Shown here: piece after piece, positions 34,489 to 46,950 of the stretch
Numbering within the stretch: position 1 is the first letter of the stretch
Layout of the letters: each line of letters opens with the position of its first letter
DNA from: Dermanyssus gallinae
Lineage: Eukaryota > Arthropoda > Arachnida > Mesostigmata > Dermanyssidae
Length of the DNA: 64,000 nucleotides
Direction of reading: 5' to 3'
NCBI GenBank assembly: GCA_003439945.1
Contig: QVRM01001067.1
Span: 1 to 64,000, forward strand
The notes under the pieces: model-generated
Told to the model about the DNA's origin: nothing
Databases searched by the model: none
Seen by the model: the letters and a program-made list of their open reading frames with translations, nothing else
Made by a program: the position numbers and the translations under genes

Positions 34489-34865
34489 TTGTGCGTGTGT
34501 GTTATAGTTAAACTATTCGCTTGGCGTTAAGTTAACAATGTTGCCCAAGCGAACGTGTAACCCAACTTCGACTCCCTCCGGCCGGTCATTGGGGACTGCT
34601 CCAAACCGGGAGCAGCCCGCAGTTGAAATTCCACGTTGAATGTCTACAGATCAGCTGCCTCTGCTGCTGTCGAAAACAAAACAACTCTCTAGTACGCGAG
34701 TCGTCGCCGGTAGTCACAACAAGGTTCTTGCATACTTTGCTAATTATCGCCTCAGGCGTACGTCCCGGCCATTCGGCCAGTGTCCCGAATGCGAATGGGA
34801 TTTGGCTCATTCGACCTCTTTTAGCCGAAAGTGTCCAGCGTTTAACTGTGCTTATATGCCATAAA

Positions 34866-34896
34866 CGTATATATATATATATATATATATATATAC
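34866..34896. repeat. (TA)n microsatellite
   Basis: Pure TA of about 30 bases. The preceding plus-strand frame (34640-34864) ends CPECEWDLAHSTSFSRKCPAFNC, with a Cys/His spacing vaguely like a LINE terminal zinc motif, but nothing else supports it. Confidence 0.9.
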
Positions 34897-34899
34897 TTT

Positions 34900-35528
34900 A
34901 CCCCCTACAGTTTAACTTAACACCAACGTGAAGTTTCACGCCGGCGCCACTAGCAAGGCAGTTATTGTTGTTGCTTTTCTTGTGTAATTACTCCTGCTTC
35001 TACTCTCATTGCGATATTCGTTTTCGTCATCTTATTTAGCTTATTCGGCTTGGTCAGCGGTTGTGGCCTTCAGTAAACGTTCACTATGCTTGGCCAGTGT
35101 TCTCCCTTGACGCTTTGCACCATGTCCTGTCAACAAATGCCATTTTGGTAGCAAAGTGTGCTAGCTTGACAAAACCTCCAGCTGGCATCCGTATACAACT
35201 TAACGTTTGATCAGCCTCTAAGTTCGCTACGTTGCCCGCGTACAACTTCTTCCGTTGGAGCCTGTTTCGGCAACAATCCTGGCGACGCACGCATACATAA
35301 ATAGCCTACAACGAAGTAGTGACAATATGAATAAGACAATTACGGCAAAACCACCCATAGCACAAATATTTAATCAAAAATAACTACTAACTGGCTAACC
35401 ATCACTTGTTTAACGCGCTGACCGCATATAGCTTTCGAGCTATATTATCAGATGTTGGGGAATAAGACTCATCATGTGTAAGCTCTACGTTTAAAGCCTT
35501 TCCCAGAGAAACCTAGTATTGAGACTCT
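34900..35528. other. No gene seen
   Basis: Single-copy DNA, no recognised motif. Confidence 0.5.
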
Positions 35529-35529
35529 A

Positions 35530-35571
<42 letters not shown>
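35530..35571. repeat. (TA)n microsatellite
   Basis: Pure TA of about 40 bases. Confidence 0.95.
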
Positions 35572-35573
<2 letters not shown>

Positions 35574-35895
35574 TTGTCGTCGTATCGCAAATGGCCATGT
35601 TGCTCATGTTCAAGTTGCTCACATTTACCCGTGTCGTGTCATTTATGTTTGCCCTTCCTGCTGCAATCGGCTTCCATAGCAGAAGACGGCCAGAATCATA
35701 GCAACAGGTTGGGGGTGAAGCCCCGCACACGTGTCGTTCACGACAAACCCTGCTCTGTTCGCAGACAACATCGAGGTTGTTAGTTCATAGTCCGCCCATT
35801 TGTGACGTTGTGACTTTGAACAGAGGAAGGAACTAACTCTCGCTACACACGAAGCTAGACTCGTTCAGACATGGCTGATCCATTAGACTCAACTT

Positions 35896-35897
<2 letters not shown>

Positions 35898-35965
<68 letters not shown>

Positions 35966-35985
35966 CTATATATACATACATATAA
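35898..35985. repeat. (TA)n composite array
   Basis: About 60 bases of pure TA followed by imperfect TA with TTTA and CATA interruptions. Confidence 0.95.
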
Positions 35986-36210
35986 AGTCTCATTTCGACA
36001 TTCCTCTAGACGGTAGGCATGCCAGCCGTCGGAGCCAGCCGCGTTCATGCCAAATTGAAGAGAGGACAACCGACTTTTCTTCGAACTTACCCGCCTCTGT
36101 CCCAGCTAAATTGTTCCACCGACCACATAGAGACAGTGTTAACGCGCACGATAACACCACGCTGCCTAGCCGCTTAATGCAATCTAAATCAGTCCAATGA
36201 ACACAATCAC

Positions 36211-36512
36211 TAGATTGTTGCAGTCGTCCAATCGTGGGTGGAAGGGTCAACGAAGGTGCTGCCATGTTTGTCATTACTGGCAGAGCGTAAAGACAAACAT
36301 TTTGAAGCACGACCCGAACATTTAAAATCGTACGTACATGCATACCCGTGTGTGAAATGGGACAACCGAATTATAGCGTTTAAGTTCACTGGCTCCGGGT
36401 CCTCTGTAGACGCGAAAAAGGTTACCGAAAGAAACTTGTTGCATTGTGTTGGCACCATGTTCGTTTTGTCGAGACGGTTTTACGCAGTTAGGTCTATCCT
36501 ATCGTTGAGCAA
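36211..36512 (+). CDS. Candidate internal exon, unrecognised
   Basis: An acceptor-like GATTGTTGCAG (ending about 36224) precedes a plus-strand frame open for about 100 codons. It contains KVLPCLSLLAERKDKHF, VHAYPCVKWDNRIIAFKF and VDAKKVTERNLLHCVGTMF and ends just before a good donor, CAACG|GTAAGC, at about 36512-36518. The amino-acid mix is balanced and not repeat-derived, which is unusual in this window. Third positions are not strongly biased. I do not recognise a family. Overlapping minus-strand frames (35990-36458) are also open, so this is suggestive only. Confidence 0.27.
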
Positions 36513-36898
36513 CGGTAAGCACCGTAAGCAGCAACAGCTGCAGCAGTAGCAGCATTTACTCGAAGGTTCTAGAGCCTCTACCGACCATCAAGACCATAAA
36601 CGCCGAAAATCCAGGCCATAGGCTTGACTCGAGCGAGGAACGCAACCCCAGCTGCTCGAGAGCGTTTTAACTTTCCCACTGCGCACTAATCTGTTCCGTT
36701 TCCTAAGACCGCCACCATATTGGTCGACTGGTCAGGCCGAGTGGCCTGGTCCAATCAGGGAATTGTTGGCCTGTTTTTCTAAGCCAAATACATAGGTGCG
36801 GTATTCAAGACAGCTGGCGGCGATCAAAATGAAGAAGTCGTGTAGCGGCATAGACAACAGGTGTCCCCTCTCAGTGCACAATCGACCCGACGTACCGG

Positions 36899-37034
36899 GT
36901 TGTTGTTGCCGTTGTAGTAGTTGTTGTTGTTGTTGTTGCCGTTGTTGTTGTTTTTGCTGTTGTGGTTGTTTTTGCTGTTGTGGTTGTTGCTGCCGTTGTC
37001 GATGTTGTTGTTGCTGTTGTAGTTCGTATTGTTG
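36899..37034. repeat. (GTT)n array with GCC/TTT interruptions
   Basis: TTG/GTT repeats of about 135 bases. Translations give Cys/Val runs (plus) and Gln/Asn/Thr runs (minus). Confidence 0.95.
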
Positions 37035-37222
37035 TACCAACGCCGACTATAGGAGAGCTCACTCATGCGCTTGTCACGTCCGATCGACATCTGCAACATA
37101 TTGCCCTGTTCAGCTTTCCTACTCGAACGGTTACTACTGTCACTACCACAGCCCCATCGACTCCGGTCAGCCGGAACTACTCAGGTTTCGGATACTTCTG
37201 AACCATGCAACCGCAATGATGT

Positions 37223-37228
<6 letters not shown>

Positions 37229-37254
<26 letters not shown>
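37229..37254. repeat. (TA)n microsatellite
   Basis: Pure TA of about 26 bases. Confidence 0.95.
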
Positions 37255-37259
37255 GACGT

Positions 37260-38995
37260 GCTGTTTGCTCGAAACTAGCCTGAGCACGCGTCGCCGTGGA
37301 ACAACATCTTTAAAAAGGGAGGTTTGACCGACGCTGTATATTGGCACTGCTATTGATGCAATAATAAAAAAATAATAATAATCACATCATGAAGACAGTA
37401 ACAGAAAGAGCAATACTGCATCTCTACTCAACCAGGTTCGAGTGGCTTCCTGCTCGTAAGGCCGTAAACCAAGCGCGAGAAAGACACTAAAAGACACTCG
37501 AAGCCAAGAGGCAGAAGAAGGATCCGTGCGGCGACGGCAATTGGACGTCTTCGACGCAACAGAGATCATAGAAAAAAACGCAGAGCGGACTGAAATGGCG
37601 ACGCCAATACGGAGAAAATACGAGAGCATAGGGCCAATCGAGACAGAGAGAGAGAGAGAGAGGTCGAGCAAAGATGAATCGAGGCCGAAAAAGAGGAGAA
37701 GTTTTGAAAGAAACGGCAGAAAGACAGCGGCAGAAAGATCGGTCTCGCTGATTATTCACGCTCATTGTTATCATGATCATCATTATTATGACCACCAACA
37801 TCAATCACCATCGTGACCAATTGCAGTTTGCGTTGTTGTGCTGTTTAGCGAGCGCGTCTACTGCTTATCCGCAATGGCCGATGCCGTGCTGTCACACAAT
37901 CGGTCGCACAAGGGCTAAAAACACAAGGACTGTCGCTGGCTGGTCACGAACGACCGATTACAACGAGATTCAACCATATATGAGGATTTAGCCGATGCGA
38001 CCTCCCTTTCGGTCGTCACGTATCCACAAAGTTTACAAATAATCTACGACGGCTTGCTAAGCCTCCAGCACGAAAGTGTGCTGCCGTGACACAGCAGTTC
38101 AACACGCAGCATCAGCAGCAGCAGCAAGACAAAAACACGGCTGGAAACTAGACAGATATGCACCCGTTCAAAGATAACCGAAGGCGACAATATTGGCTAT
38201 GATAGTGCTGAAGCGCATGCCAAACCACCTACCTATATGAATCTAGATGAATAAATCTAAATATTTAAACATGTATATGAATAAATGACTTGAAGTTTAT
38301 TGCATACTCTCGAAAGCATACAGCCTGTATGTACTGCGGTGTTTGCTCAATAGAGGAATGCGTATGTCATTGCGCATACAATCCGCGGTGCTTTGTGAAA
38401 AATCTTTTCACGCTTATCTTATTCAGTGTGCTTTTTTACTTACTTTAGGACTTGGTGTCATCTGAACGTCATTCTGACATTCTATATGAAATGACATCCG
38501 TACATCTTGCGACTGCAAGGCGCGGGATCAGGGGCGGGGGGGGGGGGGAGGGGGGAAATGGGATTTGATTTAATTAGCTGAAAGTAGCAATAGCCTTAGT
38601 AGTATTTAGCTCATCACCTAATTAGGCGGTTATGACTACTTGACCATTATGAATGCCACGCAATCGAATAGAGCTCCTCAATACGGCTGCTACCCGCGGC
38701 ATGGCCTAAACCTGGTCGTTCGTGGTTGAAAAGACGGAAGACAAGCTTCATTCGTGCTGTCATCTACAGGGAGTTGTTGTTTTTCTCCTTTGCGTCTGCA
38801 CTGCCAGCTTTCATCTACCAGTCAGCAGATATTGCTCACTCCGGCGCAGTCCGAAGACACATGAAGTGGGGCCGCCCCGCTGACAAGATGACACCGTTGT
38901 CATAATAACGTTACGCTCATTCTTGACGGCGTATCAACAAGAACGACAACACGACGACAACAACATCGTCTTCGATGTGCTTGTTTGCGGAATAA
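37260..38995. other. No gene seen; G-run at 38531-38556
   Basis: Single-copy DNA with an AG run (37650-37663), ATC-type repeats (37770-37810) and a near-pure G tract at about 38531-38556. Confidence 0.5.
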
Positions 38996-38997
38996 CG

Positions 38998-39105
38998 CAA
39001 CGCTAGCAACAATAGCAGCAGCAGCAGCAACAACAGCAATAATAACACCAACACCAACATTAACAGGAACAGCAATAACAAAACCAACACTAACATTAAC
39101 CGGAA
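38998..39105. repeat. AAC/AGC/ACC imperfect trinucleotide array
   Basis: Imperfect CAA, CAG, AAT and ACC repeats, giving Thr-rich (plus) and Leu-rich (minus) frames. Confidence 0.85.
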
Positions 39106-39109
39106 AGCA

Positions 39110-40525
39110 AGAGGCCTACGTCGCCAGCGTCGTTGGCCTGGACGCTGGCATTCAGACAAAGGAGGATGATGAAGCAGTAATCCCCTTGGCAGACCGACTT
39201 GAATTACCTTAATAAGTAAGTATCCACTGAGCCGCACTCATAAAAAACGACTCTACCTCCATGCGGCGGGAGGTTCGCGTCAAAGAACGCCTGGGGTAGG
39301 CTGCAACGGCAACCTGTCGTCCCTGGTCCTACCTTACAAAGCCGTCAAACACATAGTGACCCCCGAATACCCCTCGGATTTTGTCCTTCTTCTCCTTCTT
39401 TTTCTCTAGAGCAGCACACATAGAAGCAAATAAAAGCCTGACGGTTGCGACTTTACGAATCATACCGACCGGATATAGGACGATATATGGGACGCCGACG
39501 ACTACCACGTCTAGATTAGCTCTCACAGATGCTCAACTTTCGATTGCAAACTCTCTCCTTCTTTCTTTCAGCGTCAAACATGTCACGAATCTCCTAACCT
39601 AAGATCGCCTAAATAGTTTCTTCATCACCGCTACTTCAAGGGCCTCACTCAAGCACCGTACAGCCAGTGCACCCCATACGGAGTGATGGAACTACGCGTA
39701 TGATTCGCCAACACGGGCGCCAAGTAAGCAAGACTCGCCCTACCAGCGTTTGCCAGGGTAACAAAACACAATGCACAATGTGTCTTAATGACGTTGGCAG
39801 ATTGCACAATTGTGGTCGGCTTTTCTCCATTCCAACACCGGTTTCATGCGTTCGATCCGGTTCAGCGAAAAGGCGGCGGATAAATAAATACGTTCAGTGC
39901 CTTTTTGAGCGTCCAATGGCAATTGTGTGGTCATCGTTCGCTTTTCTCAAGCTCTCAAACGCTGCATCTATGTGTACCCGAAAACAATGCGGACCAAGAC
40001 TATGCGTTCTTTGGTTTCTTTCATTCCATGCGCACGCGTAACGCGTATCTTTTGCGCTTGAAAGGAAGGAGATCAAGTCGCTGATAGCTGCCACCCCGCC
40101 AATCGAACACTCTTCAAACAGAGACAAATTCAAAGTTGAACTTCAAAGGCGATTCTATGTCCACTCGCGAAACCGGCGCACGGCAAAGCCCGTCTGTGAC
40201 TGAAGCCAAACAGTAGGTAATCACGGCCGAACTCTGTTCGACGAGAGAGAGTGTAAGTTGTGTCGACGTCCAAGGAATTCCGCAAGCAAGTTTTTAACTG
40301 CCCAGCATTTGTGGCAAAAAAACGGCTTTCCTGCCCTGACCGCAGCGTAATTTTGCGCTACAGGTAAGCTTGCGCTAAGAAAGGGCGTTATCTTCAATTC
40401 ACAAATATAGCGGAATCGAATTATATGCTAAATAAATAAATACAATTTGTCACAAGCTTTTTTTTGAACCAGGGCGCGCCGAGAAAGAGTGGCCATTTAG
40501 CTTGGAACAAAAGCTTGCTGCTTCC
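39110..40525. other. No gene identified
   Basis: A plus-strand frame at 39667-40041 (124 residues) includes CQGNKTQCTMCLNDVGRLHN. Its Cys/His spacing does not match a CCHC knuckle. No other motif was recognised. Confidence 0.4.
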
Positions 40526-40528
40526 TTC

Positions 40529-40580
40529 TATAGGCACCACCACCACCAGCAATAATTTGCAGGTGGTGGTTGTGCCTATA
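40529..40580. repeat. Strong 24-bp hairpin
   Basis: TATAGGCACCACCACCACC at 40529-40547 pairs with 40562-40580 at 18 of 19 positions, and the stem continues inward through GCAA/TTGC to a loop of about three bases. In all about 22 of 24 pairs form. A diverged copy of the inner part (ATAATTTGCAGGT) recurs at about 40598-40610. Confidence 0.85.
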
Positions 40581-40589
40581 GATATAATT

Positions 40590-40631
40590 TTATATATATA
40601 ATTTGCAGGTTATATATATATATATATATAT
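40590..40631. repeat. (TA)n microsatellite
   Basis: Two TA blocks separated by ATTTGCAGGT. Confidence 0.9.
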
Positions 40632-40639
40632 CGTATCGG

Positions 40640-41275
40640 AGTTCTTCAGAAGCAGTCTATCACCAGGGGAAAAAGGTCATCAGCTCGAACAGGAACAAGG
40701 CTATACAGGCTATGCTTATAGCGAATTTATAGGATAGAGGGGCTAGCAACAAAACGAGATGCCGGGGGCAATTTCCCGGCTTTAGGAAGCTTCAGGTCGA
40801 CCCATCTGTTGAGCATGCACATACGCGCACACACACACCGCTTTGTCGACTGCCCGCTGCACTCCTGCAGACCGCCTGCGACCTGCGTAAGCCCTTCAAC
40901 CGCCCGCAACCCGAGTCTGAATTCAATCGGGGTTAGTGCGGTAGTGGTCTTCGGCGTCGTGGCTAAATGGATCAACCAAACCCCAAAACAGCCATCCTCC
41001 CTCAACCGCGGTCAGCGTCATCACCGCAGACCGCAGAATTGGGGGAAAGAGAACAGTTTTGTTTATAACGCATTAATTCTTCCATCTCGAGGGAGCTAAA
41101 GGAAGGAGCCGTCATTAGAGACGGACCTCAGAGGACGACGCCGATGGACGACGATGATGATGATGGCGTCGTCGACAACAACAACCGGGAGTACCGCGAA
41201 GAGGATCAGAATGACGCTCTGATAGGTACGCTGTCCGTGCCATACTAGCCATACATGCTATATACGTGATGTTTT
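40640..41275. other. No gene seen
   Basis: Single-copy DNA. ATG/GAC trinucleotides occur near 41130-41180. Confidence 0.5.
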
Positions 41276-41280
41276 CCCTC

Positions 41281-41284
41281 TATA

Positions 41285-41318
<34 letters not shown>
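41281..41318. repeat. (TA)n microsatellite
   Basis: Pure TA of about 38 bases; ATC repeats follow at 41435-41456. Confidence 0.95.
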
Positions 41319-41319
<1 letters not shown>

Positions 41320-43385
41320 TTACGCGTGTGTTTGGACATTCGTACGTCTGCCCGGTGATTTCTGGATAACAATAGTAGTAGTGGCCGCTAGGCCATCATT
41401 ATCATAACCCCCCGCTATCACTGTCTCTATGATCGTCATCATCATCATCATCATCATTGTCAACGTCACAACCGACCGCGATCATAGGTCCGGTTGCACC
41501 GTGGCCATTGTCGGCGACATATTGCTATTACATTCTCCCTTCTGACGGAGAAGCAAGGAAGGGCAAGTCAACGAAGCAGTTAAGTGGTCGACGAGTGCAA
41601 AATGGCTCTTGCCAAAAAGACCAGCTATTACAATGATGATGATGATTATGGTTCTCGTCAGTTTGCTTGATGACCCAGCCCGACAGACCTCATGGCCTCA
41701 CATATCAGGGGTGGCCGTGGCGGTGGCGACGACGAGAATGACGCCAAGAAGACCCCTCGCCACACTCCCTCCATCATCGCTATCAACATCAGAATCGTCA
41801 TAGCCATTCCTCGTTCCCTCCCCATCATTAATATCTTTATATTCCTGCTCTGATTCGAGCGCCGCACCAGAAACGACTCTCCCCCTCCCCTCCCCAGCCC
41901 ACCACCACCACTGAGTAACTGGGGCCACACCCCACGAGCTTTCGTGTTCGTTTTTCATTGTGCCAAACAAACAACACTGTGGCGTACCGAGGGGAGAGGG
42001 GGGAGCGCGCTTGTGTGCGACATGGACAAGTCGTACTCGGAATCCAATTGGCTTGCCACAATAGGGCCGGAGGTAGCTGCTAGTACAGTTGCAGCTTGTT
42101 AACGACCTGCAGTGCAGAGCACCTCTTCCTCTACTCCCCGTTCCTCGTTGCTGTGGGCAGATCGCTGCTGCGATCCTAGCGGCTGGCCAATCGTCCACTT
42201 CTGGCGAACCATCACTTCAATCAGAACACCTTCTACGTCCATAGATAACGATACCGTCCTATACGACCATACGTGTGTATCCATCTATACGCCGGCCGGG
42301 ACACGTCACCGGCTCCTAGCACCGTTTACATTGACATCAGCACTACTGCATCTCTACATTATTATTATTATTATTGCTGCTGCTGCTATTGTACCCACTC
42401 TCACTGCTACCCTTGTTCTTGTTGCTGGTCGGACGCCTTCTACAAAGTAGTATAGCAGTTGCTACTTCTGCTGCTGCTGCTGAGACTGCCACTAGCAGGT
42501 AGCAGTTAATTTTTCGACAAGCAAATAAAGCGCGGCTTGCAGATTCTCCGACTAGACGGACTGGCTGACCGATTCGAATCAATGGCGACTAATGTGGCCG
42601 ACCAAGGCTCGCTTCTAGTCTCGCAAGCTTCTAGGGCTGCGCACAGACAGCAGCCTACGTCTGTACAGACAGGTAGGTAGACAGGTACGTGCCGACGTAG
42701 GTGGATAGTTGGACAGTTAGTCGAATACAACAAGCGTCCAGCCTGCCTGCCAGCCAGTCAGCAGGAGCAGGCCGAAAAGGGCTCTCTGTTCCCTGGAGAC
42801 ATTCCTTCCTACGGTTCAAGGCGCTCCACGGAGGCCGCCGACGGAGAGGAACAAGAAGAACAAACGGCTACTTCTAAAGCAAGAAGCACAAGCGGCTACT
42901 TGCCGACTGCTCCACGTGTCTCCAGCTTCTCTCTTCCTCTCTGTCTCTCTCTGTTTCATTCTGTACCTCCCGCTACCCTCTGTGTATCTTCGGCGGCCTT
43001 CCTTGAAGCAGACCGCCTCATACACAGTCGAGGCGCCCACCACCTGAAACAAGGCGTTCTTTTGTTGCTGATGCCGCTACTACGTACTGCGGTAGCCAAC
43101 AACAGCAACGGTGAATTGGATAAAGAAAGGCTTTTTTTATGAATCGTTTCATCGATTAGTGAACTCCTATATGATGATCAGCGCACACAGCAAAAGAAGG
43201 AAAATAAACTGGAAATAAAGAGGAAGACGGCGAAAACCTATCATTGTCGGTAGCCCGGACACACAAAGCGGTCAAACGACCTAACAAACACAAGAGACAG
43301 TCGTAACGGACCATCAATTCGGACGCCCTGTCGTCAACGAGGAGGGAGATGCGCCGCTTCACGCATATATAGTATACTGCTTCAC
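41320..43385. other. No gene supported; short trinucleotide repeats
   Basis: ATG (41632-41648) and ATT/GCT (42357-42392) repeats. Overlapping minus-strand frames at 41658-42284 reach 166 residues but are low-complexity and show no domain. Confidence 0.45.
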
Positions 43386-43390
43386 GCAAC

Positions 43391-43723
43391 ATGGAAACAA
43401 ACTACACGCTCTTGAACGAAAATCTCCAGAAGGCTCGTATTTCCATGGTCTCACTTGAGAAAGCGTTGGGAGGAAGAACAGTCTCCACCTTGCAATCTCG
43501 CTCACATATATATTCGCGACCGGTAACGATGACGATGATGGTGGTAATAGACTCTGGAGGAGAAGAAGAAAAATCTAGCACACTTAACAGAGTTCTGCAC
43601 TCACTACACGTATGCAGCGCTCGCGGCAGTACTAACGATACAACGCCTCACTTCGAATTATCTTCACCAACAATTTTCGCAGGTAGCAACGCGCAGAACA
43701 TGGATTGCAAAATCTGTGTGTAA
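43391..43723 (+). CDS. Small unrecognised ORF, 110 residues
   Basis: ATG-initiated frame beginning METNYTLLNENLQKARISMV and ending at TAA 43721-43723. There is a TATATAG motif about 25 bases upstream, but that is too close to be the TATA box for this ATG. No signal peptide, membrane segment or known domain is visible. Third positions show little bias. It may be a chance frame. Confidence 0.15.
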   Translation: METNYTLLNENLQKARISMVSLEKALGGRTVSTLQSRSHIYSRPVTMTMMVVIDSGGEEEKSSTLNRVLHSLHVCSARGSTNDTTPHFELSSPTIFAGSNAQNMDCKICV

Positions 43724-44339
43724 CAGAATCCGGACAAGTAAAATCGACACTAACACCCTAGAGATTGTATTTAATTCGCTCCCTTTCTCTCTAGAGATAA
43801 AGGCCACGCAAGCGTCGTCGATCAAAAAGCCGTAAACACTCGTAATACTGAATATCCTCTACAGCCTCCTTTCTTTTCGCCTCCTCATTCTTCTCTCCTA
43901 ACCGCTCAGTTCAACCGTGTGACGTCCGTTAAACGTCGTGTTGTTGTAGACACGTTCGTTGTTCTGGAAAGTTCAGCACATCCTGCAGGACGGCCTGAAC
44001 GACCGTCGTTCAACTGCCGACAATCTTACTCCCCCCCCATCCGGCACACCTATGCGCTGGCGCCTGGTCGCCCGCTGCGGGAGGAGCAAAATGCCGGCTT
44101 TAAGAAACTTGGCACATCTCAACAGCAGCAGCAGTAACAGCAGCCGGAAATGAAAAACAGGAGATCGCCTTTTCGCAAGATAGCTTCCTGAATGCGAACC
44201 ACTTGCTGTTCCCATTGACAACTACCGCAATCCTTCTGTGACGGCATTCCCACGGCTTGTATTTCCACTTCCGTCCAGCCTTCCTTCTCTACTGCTACTT
44301 CTATATCCTGTTGTGACGAAGCGCTCCACCCTCTTAACA

Positions 44340-44772
44340 GTACAACAATGTACAACCGCACACTACACTGTCTACACATTGTGGCGCGATTCAAACCGAC
44401 CCTAACCAGCCACATCTAATGACCGCACTACAAAAGCCACAGCCTTCTGCGTCAAAATCCAACCGTCGTCAACCGAAATCTAGTAAAAAATTGAAATCGA
44501 TTTTCAGTCGAGGGCGACAAGTCTCAACCAACCAACCAGAAAGAAGCGACCGACTTAATCGAAGCCTAACCCCAACTAATTTGTATTCCTATACGAAACA
44601 AACAGAAACCGATCAACAACATCCGATTTCGGAGTCTGGTATCGTTTGGGGTTCCAGCACGCCGCAAAGCCCCAGTGAACCAAGAAATACACCGAGAGAA
44701 AGGATGGGCTACGCACCAGACGTACGTCCGTGTGTTCTCACTCACCCGGACCCTAGCCTCTTTGCGATGTAG
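44340..44772 (+). CDS. Unrecognised Ser/Pro-rich ORF
   Basis: From the ATG at 44419 the frame encodes 117 residues, and it is open upstream at least to about 44340 (…QTDPNQPHL before the Met), so it could be the end of an exon. Features are a basic segment RRQPKSSKKLKSIFSRGR (about residues 15-32) and an acidic/hydrophobic patch SESGIVWGSSTPQSP (about residues 72-86), ending in FAM and a stop at 44770-44772. The sequence is not made of simple repeats and looks like a disordered protein segment. I do not recognise a family. There are no obvious splice sites. Confidence 0.25.
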
Positions 44773-44970
44773 TTGCCGTCGTACTGAATTCTACGCCCTC
44801 AATTAACTCATCGTAACGTCCTCGTTACACTTGGTGGAGATGCTTCGATCCCCTCTACCATGCGACGGCGGCTCAACCGAAGAGGCCACGGACAATTGCG
44901 GTGCCCACACGGCGCACGAAGCGTGACGAAGAAGCAACAGCAGTCCACCGTGCCGAGAATCCCATCCCAC

Positions 44971-45150
44971 AACAACCGACCCAGACCCACGACCAGCAAC
45001 CACCACCACAGATCCAGACCCACGCCGACCGAGATCCACGACCAGCTCCCACTGCCGACACAGACCCACGATCAGCTCCCACTGCCGACCCAGACCCACG
45101 TCTAGCCACCACTACCGATCCAAATCCGCGACCAGCAACCACAACACTGA
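44971..45150. repeat. 30-bp minisatellite, about 5 degenerate copies
   Basis: Imperfect 30-base units, the clearest being two adjacent ACCCACGATCAGCTCCCACT-type units at about 45033-45102. Read in one plus-strand frame they give a ten-residue repeat of the type DPRSAPTADP. The frame is open from 44901 to 45236. Because the period is a multiple of three, an open frame is expected even if non-coding. Confidence 0.8.
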
Positions 45151-45239
45151 TACAGTATACCCCAGTGCAGCCACCGCGATTTATCAAACGACCCTGCATC
45201 CATCAATATAACAAACTCCACAAAACCAGTCTCTAGTCA

Positions 45240-45980
45240 CACCAGACCAATCTTCCCGCCCTACTCTATGGGCTCCGAAAATACGGAAGACATAGAAGAA
45301 TGAAGGATATAACAGGAAAAACATTGGACTGCACATTGGATGCTTTAAGTCTCCAGACTAGTGCAGAAGATGCAGTTTTTTTCAGATCTGCATCGCCAGC
45401 CTATCGCCTCTTTCCAAATCAATAACGTCACGATAACTTTCGAAAGAAGTCACGGGAACCGTCTAAGCTGCCGAAACGAATAGTTACGTGCAAGCAGACA
45501 AACATACAAAGAAGTATCACACAGTGAGCATAATGTAAGCAAATGTACATTTGCACAAAGTCGGGCCAGCCTCGCGACGTTTCGAGTCGACGGCAACGCT
45601 AAGGCTGACACAAAGTCGCAAGACCGACACAATATCGGTGATGGCAAACTACAACATGTGGTCACATTTCTCTGCTCTCAAGGCCGTCGTTCGTAACTGG
45701 CTCTGCCGGCAGTGGGAACAAAGGATTCCCTAGCTTGTCTCAGATAACGCTGACACCGGCAGACACACAGTCTTAATACTCGGATAGCTTTCAGACTTAT
45801 AGCCATTTTTTATAGCCTCAAAATATAGAGTTGTCTGCCCTGCCCGTCCACTGCAAGAAGCTAATAAACCATCATACAAATCCCAAATACAGGAAAATAT
45901 AGATGTTCGTATGTATATGGAAAACAAAATATTGTCGACAAGCCCTGAACTTAGAACACATTTGCAATTTGCGTTCTCGC
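45240..45980. other. No gene seen
   Basis: Short open frames only. A plus-strand stretch at 45301-45424 reads MKDITGKTLDCTLDALSLQT but is only about 41 codons. Confidence 0.45.
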
Positions 45981-45984
45981 TCAT

Positions 45985-46212
45985 AGATATATATATATAT
46001 ATATACATATATGTTCCAAATCCAGTAGCTGCCTGAATGCACCCTTTTCCCTGCGTTCACATCAGGGTACCGACCCAAAAATGTATAAAACAGTTTGCTA
46101 CCAGTCTATTGAAGATGAGTTTGCAGGTTCAACATCTACGTACATATAAGGAGTGCAATATGTACGGACGGTAGAAAGATATATAACATAGCCTATACGT
46201 TTTACAGCGCAG

Positions 46213-46248
<36 letters not shown>
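45985..46248. repeat. Two (TA)n microsatellites
   Basis: TA arrays at about 45985-46011 and 46215-46248. Confidence 0.95.
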
Positions 46249-46249
<1 letters not shown>

Positions 46250-46499
46250 GAAGAAAGAAGCTCACGTACGAAACGAAAGAAAAGATAACCAGCTTGCGCC
46301 GTCACCATGGAACAGGCGGGACAACAACCACTGGCTGCACGACCTGTCCTCGCCTATTACTCGAGCGAAGCGTGCATGTTCTCCTATGTTCGTTCTACCC
46401 CGCGGCAAAAAGATAGTCATACTCACCTAAGCATAGCACCCACCACCTGCCCTGTACGTGGTGACTTCGGTCACTCAATCACTCACACCTCATCCTTAT

Positions 46500-46915
46500 T
46501 TTGCAGTAGTAATAGTAGTAGTAGTAGCAGCAGTAGTAATAGTCGTGCTTGTTGTAGTAGTAGCAGTAGCGTCTGTCCCCTTTGCCGTCCTTTGGTGACA
46601 TGCCCTGCCCTCATAGGCGCCGGCCGGCCTCGGCCTCGGCCTTGGCGGCACCAGCACAGCAGCCCCGTAACCCCAGGCCTCGGGGTTGTCGGACCTTTTT
46701 CTGCCTCCTGAGTCGAGGTCAGCCGTCAAACACCAACCAATGCCAGTCCGGCCAGCGTGAAATGTACTCGTTCGCATAAGTCGAGCAAGCGAGCGAGCAA
46801 GCGAGCGAGCGAGCGAGCCAGCCACCGGCAAATGGCACCACCATGTGTATAAATAGCAAGCAATCACCACCACGACCTCAAAAGAGAGCAGCCAGCATAG
46901 CCTTCGAGCCAACGT

Positions 46916-46950
<35 letters not shown>

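Noticed and set aside
34640..34864. CPECEWDLAHSTSFSRKCPAFNC as a LINE zinc motif
   Set aside because: Cys/His spacing is only loosely similar and there is no reverse transcriptase sequence on either side.
39667..40041. Cys-rich ORF considered as a retrotransposon CCHC knuckle
   Set aside because: The Cys/His spacing does not fit C-X2-C-X4-H-X4-C and there are no flanking gag or ORF1 features.
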